Below, in pieces: positions 1-7,307 of a DNA stretch of 64,000 nt. Under the pieces are notes generated by a model, which had not been told where the DNA came from, did no database searches, and saw only the letters and a list, made by a program, of their open reading frames with translations. Every line of letters starts with the position of its first letter. Position 1 is the stretch's first letter. The translations under genes were made by a program, and so were the position numbers. The stretch covers positions 1-64,000 of the forward strand of contig CABIWB010000008.1 of assembly GCA_902362275.1 (NCBI GenBank), written 5' to 3'. The DNA comes from Coriobacteriaceae bacterium (GTDB taxonomy: Bacteria > Actinomycetota > Coriobacteriia > Coriobacteriales > Coriobacteriaceae).

Positions 1-131
1 GAATGACGGCATTCTAGGTGATTCTCGGTTCCTTGGGCAGCCTGCGGCTACCCTCGAGAACCGAGCTCTACACCAACATTCGGGACACTACCAAGCGGGC
101 GGGCGTCTACTCGCTTGAAAACAATAATTAA
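1..131 (+). other. possible 3' remnant of an unrecognised gene
   Basis: A plus-strand frame is open from about 18 to a TAA at 129-131. It would encode about 37 residues ending ELYTNIRDTTKRAGVY and then SLENNN. The composition looks protein-like, but the frame is closed upstream by a TAG at 15-17, so this would be a frameshifted or decayed gene end, or chance. I do not recognise the family. The hairpin at 144-182 follows it, which would suit the end of a transcription unit. Confidence 0.2.
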
Positions 132-143
132 TCTTTCTGATAT

Positions 144-182
144 GCAGATGCGACAAAGGAGCAATCCCTTTGCCGCATCTGC
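144..182. repeat. intergenic hairpin
   Basis: The arms GCAGATGCG and CGCATCTGC (144-152 and 174-182) pair, and pairing continues inward through CAAAGG and CCTTTG, leaving a small loop. No clear U-tract follows on either strand, so it may be a weak terminator or an intergenic repeat rather than a strong intrinsic terminator. Confidence 0.5.
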
Positions 183-246
183 TAACTGCAATTAATTACT
201 TTGGTTCACCTTTGCAGCTTCTAATATGAGGATCCGGCGCAGCTGG

Positions 247-379
247 CAGTGCGTAAACGCAGCTGACCGGCCCGAACGCCTATATATCGTCCCACGCGCA
301 GTTTCGCAGCGAAGCGAGAATGTTTGAGCATGGGATGATATATAGGCGGTCGGGCCGGTCAGCGGACAGTACGTAAATG
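247..379. repeat. long palindromic element downstream of dut
   Basis: The 33-bp arms at 262-294 and 331-363 are reverse complements at 31 of 33 positions and enclose a 36-nt loop containing the small hairpin TTCGCAGCGAA. A near-direct repeat CAGTRCGTAAAYG flanks the palindrome at 247-259 and 367-379. The element abuts the dut stop codon at 381, so it lies in the 3' region of the minus-strand LysM-nrdR-dut transcript. It could act as a terminator or a 3'-end stabiliser, or be a mobile palindrome. The rest of 1-380 shows no other feature. Confidence 0.75.
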
Positions 380-380
380 A

Positions 381-824
381 CTAGGCTACGCCGCTGGAGC
401 CGAAGCCTCCGTTGCCTCGGTCGGTTTTGTCTAGTTCTTCTACTTCTACGAGGTTGACCGTGGGGACTTCTTTGATGACGAGTTGGGCTATGCGGTCGCC
501 TTTGTTGATTTGGATGATGTTGGAGGGATCCAGGTTGATGAGGATAACCTTGAGTTCTCCTCGGTAGTGGGCATCGATGAGGCCAGGCGTATTGACTATA
601 GACAGGCCCTGTTTGATGGCGAGACCGCTACGGGGCTGGACGAAGCCGGCGTAGCCATCGGGCAGGGCGATAGCCAACCCAGTAGAGACCAGACGGCGTT
701 CGAAGGGCTTCAGGACGCAGTCCTCGTTGGAGCGCAGATCCAAGCCGGCATCGGTGGGATGGGCGTATTTGGGAAGCTCGACGGTGGGGTCGAGACGCTT
801 TATGTTGACGGTAATGTTGGACAT
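381..824 (-). CDS. dut: deoxyuridine 5'-triphosphate nucleotidohydrolase (dUTPase)
   Basis: This cytosolic trimeric enzyme hydrolyses dUTP to dUMP and pyrophosphate, keeping uracil out of DNA and supplying dUMP for thymidylate synthesis. The 147-residue protein shows the five dUTPase motifs in order: AGLDL at 26-30, PRSGLA at 64-69, GLIDAHYRG at 81-89, GDRIAQLVI at 109-117, and the glycine-rich C-terminal arm [10 protein letters not shown] at 136-145. The length is normal for the homotrimeric family. The gene begins 4 bp after nrdR, so the two are probably co-transcribed with the LysM gene upstream. Pairing with nrdR, a deoxynucleotide-synthesis regulator, fits nucleotide-pool control. Confidence 0.97.
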   Translation of the reverse strand: MSNITVNIKRLDPTVELPKYAHPTDAGLDLRSNEDCVLKPFERRLVSTGLAIALPDGYAGFVQPRSGLAIKQGLSIVNTPGLIDAHYRGELKVILINLDPSNIIQINKGDRIAQLVIKEVPTVNLVEVEELDKTDRGNGGFGSSGVA

Positions 825-828
825 GGAA

Positions 829-1272
829 TCACCTTAGCTTGTCGAGCTCTTGCAGAAACTCATCGACGTCTTTGAAATCGCGGTAGACCGAGGCAAAGCG
901 GATGTACGCCACCTTGTCGATCTTGGCCAAGCGCTTGAGCACCATGTCACCCAACTCATGGGACGTGACAGCCGTCAGCGTGCGAGAGCGCAGCTCAACC
1001 TCGATGTCGTCGATAATCTCGTTAAGCTTCTTAGTGTCGATATCACGCTTGATGGTGGCACGCATCAAGCCGACGAGCAGCTTATTACGATCGAACCGCT
1101 GCTTGGTTCCGTCTGACTTAATGACCTCGATTGGGTCTTCGCACCGCTCGAACGTTGTAAAGCGGTAGTTACACGAGCAACATTCGCGACGACGCTTAAT
1201 GGTGTTATTAGACTCCTGCATACGGGAATCAACGACGCGGGTATGTGCCTTGCCGCATTTGGGACAGCGCAT
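829..1272 (-). CDS. nrdR: transcriptional repressor NrdR
   Basis: NrdR is the nucleotide-sensing repressor of ribonucleotide reductase genes. The 147-residue protein has the usual two parts: an N-terminal zinc ribbon with cysteine pairs C3/C6 and C31/C34, and an ATP-cone domain from about residue 49 to 139 that binds ATP or dATP. Length and layout match the family. It lies 51 bp downstream of the LysM gene and 4 bp upstream of dut. The NrdR boxes it would bind should lie at nrd genes, which are not in this window. The AGGAGG-like ribosome binding site just upstream supports this start. Confidence 0.97.
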   Translation of the reverse strand: MRCPKCGKAHTRVVDSRMQESNNTIKRRRECCSCNYRFTTFERCEDPIEVIKSDGTKQRFDRNKLLVGLMRATIKRDIDTKKLNEIIDDIEVELRSRTLTAVTSHELGDMVLKRLAKIDKVAYIRFASVYRDFKDVDEFLQELDKLR

Positions 1273-1323
1273 GGTACCTCCTCTTAAACGATAACAAGGG
1301 TACCATGCGCAGCGCGATAATGA

Positions 1324-1776
1324 TTACGAACGAGCAGGAACCTTAAGATGCGCACCGGCGGCGAGCGAACCATGCTCCAGATGATTGACGCTACGAATCA
1401 TGTCGGAAGTCTCTTGCGTGGAAAGGCCTTCGATTGGATATTCCTCGGCAAGCGACCAAAGAGAATCGCCAGGCTGAACGCGAATGGTCTCGTAGGCAAC
1501 ATTGGAAACGGACTCGGCATACGCGGCGTGACGAGCGCTAAAGACCGATGTAGCGAGGACAAAGAAGAGCGTAAGCGCAACGGCAACGGCGACAATCGTC
1601 GGAACCTTCAGGGCAACGCGGGCCGGCGCGACTACAGCCTGCTGATTGCGAGCAGGCTTTACGGTCAAAGGCTGAAAGCCGGAGCGGCCACCCTGAACAA
1701 CCGTAAAAGTGGGTTCCGCAGGCGTCTCGAGCTTAAGGGCGAGGTTTCCCTGGATCATATTCGTTGCGTTCATCAT
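1324..1776 (-). CDS. membrane-anchored LysM protein, candidate SOS cell-division inhibitor (YneA-like)
   Basis: The 150-residue protein has a polar N-terminal part, one hydrophobic segment at about 58-80, and a C-terminal LysM peptidoglycan-binding domain (about 95-147, with GDSLWSLA at 104-111). This predicts a single-pass protein with LysM outside. It is divergent from lexA, and its promoter contains a LexA box in the spacer. The same layout (LysM or membrane protein divergent from lexA, SOS-induced) is known for YneA of Bacillus and the functional analogues DivS and ChiZ of other actinobacteria. Inhibition of division is inferred from this layout and from domains, not from overall similarity. 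AGGAG precedes two adjacent ATG codons, so the start could also be 1773. Confidence 0.7.
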   Translation of the reverse strand: MMNATNMIQGNLALKLETPAEPTFTVVQGGRSGFQPLTVKPARNQQAVVAPARVALKVPTIVAVAVALTLFFVLATSVFSARHAAYAESVSNVAYETIRVQPGDSLWSLAEEYPIEGLSTQETSDMIRSVNHLEHGSLAAGAHLKVPARS

Positions 1777-1843
1777 GTTCTCCTCTCGCGTGTTTTGCTG
1801 AGAACAGTTTTATCAAGCCGCGCGGACAAAAATGTCTAGCGCG

Positions 1844-1913
1844 AGAACGAATGTTCGGTTATTATTATCTTCGAACAGTTGTTCCTGTCAAGCAAAATTC
1901 GAACATTTGTTTG
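1844..1913. promoter_or_regulatory. three LexA boxes in the lexA/LysM intergenic region
   Basis: Three copies of the Gram-positive SOS box (CGAAC-N4-GTTCG) are present: AGAACGAATGTTCG at 1844-1857, CGAACAGTTGTTCC at 1872-1885 and CGAACATTTGTTTG at 1900-1913. Start-to-start spacing is 28 bp in both cases. The first has both GAAC/GTTC half-sites intact, and the others each have one or two mismatches. They sit between divergent genes, so LexA should repress both itself and the LysM gene. Confidence 0.9.
1863..1891 (-). promoter_or_regulatory. promoter of the LysM-nrdR-dut unit
   Basis: On the minus strand a perfect -35 TTGACA (1886-1891) is separated by 17 bp from ATAATA (1863-1868), or by 16 bp from GATAAT. 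The LexA box at 1872-1885 lies inside the spacer, so bound LexA would block RNA polymerase directly. Confidence 0.75.
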
Positions 1914-1936
1914 ACATGGGTAGAGAGGATGCCCTG

Positions 1937-2581
1937 ATGGCTCGCAAAATTACCAAGCGTCAGCAGCAAATTTACGACTTCATCAAGGAATATCAGCAGG
2001 AGAAGGGTTATCCGCCCAGCGTGCGCGAGATGGCTTCTGCCGTGGGCCTTTCCTCCCCCAGCACCGTGCACGCCCATCTATCTGCCCTGGAGGCGCGCGG
2101 GCTACTCAAGCGCGATGCCACCAAACCGCGCGCCCTGGAACTCTTTAACGAGGACGGTTCCTCTGTCTCAATTTCTAAATCTGACGAGCCCACCGCACCT
2201 CGCGGAACGGTCTCGCTACCGCTCGTTGGTCGCGTCGCGGCTGGGATTCCCATTCTGGCCGAGCAGAATATCGAAGACACTTTTACTATCCCGACCGAAA
2301 TCGCCACCGATCAGGGTTCCTTTATCCTTGAGGTGCATGGGAGCTCAATGATCAATGTCGGCATCTTCAATGGCGATTACATCATCGTCCGTGAACAAAA
2401 GAGTGCCATGAACGGTGAAATTGTCGTGGCCATGATTGATGGTTCAGCGACCGTCAAGACGTTCTACAAGGAGCAGGGACGCGTACGCCTGCAGCCCGAG
2501 AATGACACCATGGAGCCTATCTATGCAACGAATCCCGTTATCTTGGGCAAAGTCGTCGGCTTGATGCGCCGGTTCTCGTAA
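1937..2581 (+). CDS. lexA: SOS-response repressor and self-cleaving protease LexA
   Basis: LexA represses SOS genes and cleaves itself when RecA filaments form on damaged DNA. The 214-residue protein has an N-terminal winged helix (about 1-65, RQQQIYDFI onward) and a C-terminal S24 protease domain. The scissile bond is Ala102-Gly103 (in VAAGIP), the catalytic serine is Ser138 (HGSSM) and the catalytic lysine is Lys174. I chose the ATG at 1937 because AGAGAGG precedes it by 8 bp and the product then begins at the usual LexA N-terminus; an upstream in-frame extension would run through the LexA boxes. Three such boxes upstream indicate autoregulation. The stop codon overlaps the next gene. Confidence 0.97.
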   Translation: MARKITKRQQQIYDFIKEYQQEKGYPPSVREMASAVGLSSPSTVHAHLSALEARGLLKRDATKPRALELFNEDGSSVSISKSDEPTAPRGTVSLPLVGRVAAGIPILAEQNIEDTFTIPTEIATDQGSFILEVHGSSMINVGIFNGDYIIVREQKSAMNGEIVVAMIDGSATVKTFYKEQGRVRLQPENDTMEPIYATNPVILGKVVGLMRRFS

Positions 2582-3285
2582 TGCAAAAACGCATCACCAT
2601 CTTTGATACCGTCCGCGGGTTTACGATGATTTCAATGGCAGGTTTTCACGCTTGCTACGATCTCGCCTACCTGTACGACTGGGATATGCCCTGGTTTACC
2701 CAGACTGTCTTTCAAGACATCTGGCGCGCCAGCATCAGCTGGGTATTTTTATTTATCGCGGGTTGGATGTGCACCCTTTCGCGCAACAATATCAAACGTG
2801 CCGCCAAATACGCCTTAGCAGCACTCGTCGTCTGGTTGGCAACAACACTTGTCTCAGTAGACGATTCGGTTAATTTTGGCATCATCTACTGCATGGCCGC
2901 ATGTACCGGCATCGTGGCGTTGACCGATCCCGTCCTTAAGAAGATATCGGCGAGATGGGGCATATCCCTATGCCTTGTGTTGTTCGCCCTCACCTGGAGT
3001 ATCCCCAAAACGATCTATCCTGTCTCCTTCCTGGCGTGGCTGGGATTTCCGAGCTCTGGGTTTGTTTCAGGCGATTACTACCCCATCATCCCGTTTATCT
3101 TTATGTATCTTGCAGGATACTTCGCCGCACATATAGCGCAGGGAATCGATAAGACCGTCCCTAGCTGGGCCTACGCCAATCCCGTCCCGGCGCTCGCCAG
3201 CCTTGGACGTCATGCACTCCCCTTTTATCTGCTGCATCAGCCCATCATTCTGGGCATTTTGGAGCTCGTCTACTCGGTGCGATAA
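2581..3285 (+). CDS. DUF1624 / heparan-alpha-glucosaminide N-acetyltransferase-like membrane protein
   Basis: The 234-residue protein has several predicted membrane helices and the N-terminal signature of the DUF1624/HGSNAT-like family (ITIFDTVRGFTMI followed by a His at 23). Members are integral membrane proteins related to acyltransferases that pass acyl groups across the membrane; the substrate here is unknown. Its ATG overlaps the lexA stop (TAATG at 2579-2583), so it should be translationally coupled to lexA and rise with it during SOS. No other plus-strand gene follows. Its 3' end overlaps that of the convergent hflX by 16 bp, so there is no room for a separate terminator. Confidence 0.8.
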   Translation: MQKRITIFDTVRGFTMISMAGFHACYDLAYLYDWDMPWFTQTVFQDIWRASISWVFLFIAGWMCTLSRNNIKRAAKYALAALVVWLATTLVSVDDSVNFGIIYCMAACTGIVALTDPVLKKISARWGISLCLVLFALTWSIPKTIYPVSFLAWLGFPSSGFVSGDYYPIIPFIFMYLAGYFAAHIAQGIDKTVPSWAYANPVPALASLGRHALPFYLLHQPIILGILELVYSVR

Positions 3286-4559
3286 CGCTCGAGCCGCGGC
3301 GCGATACGGGCCGGTAGCTTCGCCACAATACGAACGCCATCCTCGAGATATTCCTCGTGCAAAAGGGTTCCCTGCTCATGCACCAGCGTGATGAGGGCGC
3401 CCTCACGATACGGGATTTCAGCAGAGAGCAACACATCGGTAGCAGCCGCCTCACGAGCAATACGGTCGACGAGATCGTCGAGTCCCTCGCCCGTCTGGGC
3501 CGAGAACAGCACGGCCTCGGGATAGCGACGACGGAAGCTCAATCGATCAACGCTATCGAGAAGATCGATTTTATTGAAAACCGTAAGCGTCAAACGCTCG
3601 CCAGCACCGATCTCATCAAGCACGCGGTCGACAGCCTCCAGCTGCCGCTCATAGTCCTCGTCAGACGCATCTACGACTTTGAGAATTAGATCGGCACCTA
3701 ACACCTCGGACAGCGTCGATTTAAAGGCATCGACCAGACCATGCGGCAGCTTTTGAATAAAGCCGACGGTATCGGTAATCGTCATTCCGCGACCGCCGGG
3801 CAGGCGATACGAACGCGTCGTCGGGTCGAGCGTAGCAAACAGCTTGTCCTGCGAAAGTACCGTAGACCCGGTCAGACGATTGAGCAACGTCGATTTACCC
3901 GCATTAGTATAACCGGCCAACGCGACGCGAAACGCCGGTGACTCAATGCGGCTCTTGGATTGAACATCGCGACGCTGTTCAACCTGCTTAAGCTCACGAC
4001 GAAGCGCGGCAATCTTATTGCGAATGAGGCGACGGTCGACCTCGAGCTAACTTTCGCCCTGACCAAAGCGTGAGCCGATGCCACCGCGCGTCTGTTCCTT
4101 GGCGAGATGACTCCACATGCCACGCAGACGGGGCAACAGATATTGAAGCTGTGCCAGCTGTACCTGTAGGCGCCCCTCACGCGTCTGAGCATGCAGACCA
4201 AAGATATCCAAGATCAATGCCGTACGATCGATAATCTTTACCGGCTCGCCCACGGCTTTCTCCAAATAGGATTGCTGCGAGGGCGTCAGGTCGTCGTCAA
4301 AAATAACGACATCGGCATCCATACGATGTACCAGGCCGCACAGCTCTTCAACCTTACCGGAACCGATAAACGATTTTGGAAACGGCTTTACCAGACGCTG
4401 TGACAAACGCGCCGCACACTGGGCACCAGCCGTATGGGCAAGGCGCTCAAGCTCGTCAAGCGAACGATCGAGCGGCCATGCATTGTCGCGCCACTCAACA
4501 CCAACTAAAATGGCACGCTCGGGCTCGGGCGACGTGGGAACAAGGGGGAAACGGGCCAT
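3270..4559 (-). pseudogene. hflX: ribosome-associated GTPase HflX interrupted by an in-frame amber codon
   Basis: HflX is a GTPase that splits stalled or hibernating ribosomes. The frame is continuous over 429 codons, close to the usual length, but codon 171 (4047-4049) is TAG. It lies in the conserved HflX segment GxGExQLExDRR: the sequence reads GQGES, stop, LEVDRR, so TAG replaces the conserved Gln (CAG) through one base change, G to A on the plus strand at 4049. The downstream part keeps the G1 motif GYTNAGKST (about 216-224) and the rest of the G domain. Unless the codon is suppressed or is a sequencing error, only an N-terminal fragment is made. The start overlaps the miaA stop (TAATG). 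Confidence 0.9.
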
Positions 4560-5500
4560 TAGGCAGCCTCCTCAATACGATGCAGGATATCCTCAACGAC
4601 CTCATCGATCGTACATTCATCCATATTAAACCACACGATACGGTCATCGCGCTTAAACCACGAAAGCTGACGCTTGGCATAACGACGCGAACGCATCTTG
4701 ATGAGTTCGCGAGCCTCATCCATGCTCATCATGCCATTGAAAGCATCGATGATCTCTTTATAGCCAATTGCCTGCATCGACGTCAGGGCATCTCCCAGCC
4801 CCTGGCCCATAAGACCGCGGACCTCATCGACAAGGCCCTGCTCAAACATCAGATCGACGCGCAGGTTAATGCGCTCGTAGAGAATCTCGCGATTACGCGT
4901 CAGACCAAACCACAGAGCGTGATAATGCTCGCGCGGAACACTAAACTGCGACTTTTGCTGCGCATAGGAGACGCCATCATCGTGCATTTCGAGCGCGCGA
5001 ATCACGCGGCGCACGTTATGGGGATGAATAACAGCGGCCGATTCTGGATCACGCTCGGCAAGCAGGGCATGCAGTTCTTCCTCGCCAATACACTCGGCAA
5101 GCTCCTGATAGCCCACACGGCGATCGTCCTCAAGTTCGCCCGAGGGAAAGTCCATCTCATCGAGGGCGGCCTTGAGATACAGCCCCGTACCTCCGCAAAA
5201 AACCGGCAGACAACCCGAACCAAGGAGACGTTCAACATGCGCGCGAGCGTCAGCCTGATAAAGCGCAGCAGAATATGCCACACCCGGCTCTACAATGTCG
5301 ACGAGACGCAGCGGCGCCGTACACTCATCGGGCGTCATCTTTGCGGTACCGATGTCCATGCCGCGATAGATTTGCATCGCATCGCACGACAACACTTCGG
5401 ACGAAAGGCGAGCCGCCAAACGATCTGCGACATCACTTTTACCAACCGCCGTCGGACCGACAATCGCAACGGCGGAAAGACCTGCCCCGGGAGAAATCAT
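4559..5500 (-). CDS. miaA: tRNA dimethylallyltransferase MiaA
   Basis: MiaA transfers a dimethylallyl group to N6 of A37 in tRNAs that read UNN codons, giving i6A, the substrate of MiaB. The 313-residue protein has the P-loop GPTAVGKS at 15-22, followed by LSCDAMQIYRGMDIGTAK, typical of the family. I placed the start at 5500, where the ATG overlaps the miaB stop (TAATG). A longer in-frame extension would run into miaB and add 13 atypical residues. The order miaB-miaA-hflX with coupled starts resembles the miaA-hflX neighbourhood of many bacteria. Confidence 0.96.
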   Translation of the reverse strand: MISPGAGLSAVAIVGPTAVGKSDVADRLAARLSSEVLSCDAMQIYRGMDIGTAKMTPDECTAPLRLVDIVEPGVAYSAALYQADARAHVERLLGSGCLPVFCGGTGLYLKAALDEMDFPSGELEDDRRVGYQELAECIGEEELHALLAERDPESAAVIHPHNVRRVIRALEMHDDGVSYAQQKSQFSVPREHYHALWFGLTRNREILYERINLRVDLMFEQGLVDEVRGLMGQGLGDALTSMQAIGYKEIIDAFNGMMSMDEARELIKMRSRRYAKRQLSWFKRDDRIVWFNMDECTIDEVVEDILHRIEEAA

Positions 5501-6876
5501 TAGCGCGGCTCGCCCACAACGGATCCGGACAGATACCACGTCTTGGCAACGTCAACGTCAACATCGACAATCTTGCCAATCAGCTGATCGATGCTGTAGC
5601 CCGCGGGAATCGGTGCATGAACGGTCTGATTCTTAGGACTCTTGCCCAGCAGCACCGCGTCATTCTTTTTGCTCGTACCCTCAATAAGCGCCGGCACAAC
5701 GGTATGGAGCTCACCTTGGTTATACTCATGCGCCGTGGTCTCGATAACCTTCACCAGACGGTTGAATCGCTCAAGAATCACCTCATGCGGCGTGGGATCG
5801 TCAATCTCGGCTGCCGGAGTACCGGCGCGCTTGGAATAGATAAACGTATAGGCCTGAGCGTAACGGACCGTCTCGGCGAGCGAGAGCGTCTGCTCAAAGT
5901 CTTCCTCGGTCTCGCCGGGGAAGCCCACGATGATATCGGTCGAAAGCGCGATATTGGGCATGCGATTGCGGATGCGATCGACGAGCCCCAGATAATCCTC
6001 GCGCGTATAGCGACGATTCATCTCTTTAAGGATGCGCGTCGAGCCCGACTGAACTGCCAGGTGTAGCTGCGGCATGACGGCAGGCGTCTCGGCCATAGCG
6101 TCGATAGTCTCGGGCAGCAGGTCTTTGGGGTGCGAGGAAGTAAAGAAGATGCGCTCCACACCCGTATCGCCCACGGCACGCAACAGGTCGGCAAAGCGCG
6201 GCTTGCCAAACAGATCGCGACCATAGGAGTTGACGTTTTGACCCAGCAGCGTGATCTCGCGCACGCCCTGGCGTACCAGACCGGTCACCTCGTCGACAAT
6301 CTCATCGAAAGGACGGCTTTTTTCGCGACCGCGCACATACGGCACGATGCAATAGGTGCAGAAGTTATTACAGCCCGTCATAATGGGAACCCAGGCGTGA
6401 TACTGCGTCTCACGATGCCACGGCATGCTCATCGCATCCGTGTCCTCGTGCTCATTGGTGCGAATATGGCGCTTGCCGTCCAAGAATGCCTCGGCAATGA
6501 GCTCGGCCATATGTGCGATGGAATGCGTACCAAAGATGACATTGACGTTATCGACGTTGGTGAGCAGGCCCTCGCCATCGCGCTGCGCGATACAGCCACC
6601 CACGGCAACCACGCGCTTGCCCGAAGGCGAAGGCGGCAGGCTTTTGCAGGAATTGCACTGGCCGTACAGGCGAGTATCGACGGCCTCGCGCACGCAGCAT
6701 GTCATGAAGACAACGATATCGGCATGCTCGGGATCGAGCGCCATGAGGCAGCCATACGAATCAAGCAGACCGCTCACACGCTCGGAGTCGTGCTGATTCA
6801 TCTGGCAGCCAAAGGTGCGGATAAAGTAGGTTTTACCGGCAAGAATATCGCGTACGGAACGCTGGTCCATGTGCAT
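5500..6876 (-). CDS. miaB: tRNA-2-methylthio-N6-dimethylallyladenosine synthase MiaB
   Basis: MiaB is a radical-SAM methylthiotransferase that converts i6A37 to ms2i6A37 in tRNA. The 458-residue protein has the N-terminal methylthiotransferase domain with cluster cysteines at C24 and in MTCCVRE near 58-64, the radical-SAM triad in TGCNNFCTYC (about 167-176) followed by PYVRGRE, and a C-terminal TRAM domain. It differs from RimO and MtaB, also in this window, and is the member next to miaA. The start could be either of two nearby ATG codons (6876 or 6870). It follows spoVS by about 40 bp and is coupled to miaA by a TAATG overlap. Confidence 0.96.
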   Translation of the reverse strand: MHMDQRSVRDILAGKTYFIRTFGCQMNQHDSERVSGLLDSYGCLMALDPEHADIVVFMTCCVREAVDTRLYGQCNSCKSLPPSPSGKRVVAVGGCIAQRDGEGLLTNVDNVNVIFGTHSIAHMAELIAEAFLDGKRHIRTNEHEDTDAMSMPWHRETQYHAWVPIMTGCNNFCTYCIVPYVRGREKSRPFDEIVDEVTGLVRQGVREITLLGQNVNSYGRDLFGKPRFADLLRAVGDTGVERIFFTSSHPKDLLPETIDAMAETPAVMPQLHLAVQSGSTRILKEMNRRYTREDYLGLVDRIRNRMPNIALSTDIIVGFPGETEEDFEQTLSLAETVRYAQAYTFIYSKRAGTPAAEIDDPTPHEVILERFNRLVKVIETTAHEYNQGELHTVVPALIEGTSKKNDAVLLGKSPKNQTVHAPIPAGYSIDQLIGKIVDVDVDVAKTWYLSGSVVGEPR

Positions 6877-6915
6877 AAGTCCTAACGATGGGGAGCGAAA
6901 CGAGGCAAGCAGAAG

Positions 6916-7233
6916 CTATGCCACAGGCTTAACATCATCCATGACGACGTTATCCATAGCAGCTCGATTGATCTGGTGAACGTAAATAGAAAGACGGATG
7001 GCCGTGCGCGACTCCCCGTTAATAAGGATGTCGGAGAACACGGGCGCGCAGGAAATATCAAATCCGGTTGGAATCAAAAAACCGCGCGCAATAGCCACGG
7101 CCTTTATGGCCTGGTTGACCGCACCGGCGCCGACACACTGAATGTTGACGGGCACACCATCCTTGACCATGCCGGCAATGGCGCCGGCAACGGACGCGGG
7201 CGATGATTTGCTTGATACCTTCAGGCAATCCAT
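6916..7233 (-). CDS. spoVS: stage V sporulation protein S family protein (SpoVS, Alba-like)
   Basis: SpoVS is a small dimeric nucleic-acid-binding-type protein with an Alba-like fold; in Bacillus it affects sporulation and sits near rny and ymdB. The product is 105 residues, starting MDCLKVSSKSSPASVAGAIAG; the start at 7233 has AGGAG 7 bp upstream. A longer in-frame extension lacks family resemblance. The gene lies in the same operon as RNase Y, as in Firmicutes, although I see nothing else in this window pointing to sporulation. A role in RNA metabolism or envelope control is possible, but its function outside spore formers is not established. Confidence 0.9.
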   Translation of the reverse strand: MDCLKVSSKSSPASVAGAIAGMVKDGVPVNIQCVGAGAVNQAIKAVAIARGFLIPTGFDISCAPVFSDILINGESRTAIRLSIYVHQINRAAMDNVVMDDVKPVA

Positions 7234-7307
7234 GAAGAAACTCCTGCGTTTAAAAGTACGTTTTAACTGCAACAACTGTATCGTACCGAGTGGACTCGGT
7301 AAAGGCA

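Noticed and set aside
483..875. Plus-strand reading frame opposite dut
   Set aside because: It is the antisense of a clear dUTPase gene; its product has no family resemblance and there is no suitable start signal.
4047..4049. Pyrrolysine at the hflX amber codon
   Set aside because: No pyl genes are seen, the position is a conserved Gln, and a single CAG to TAG change is the simplest reading.
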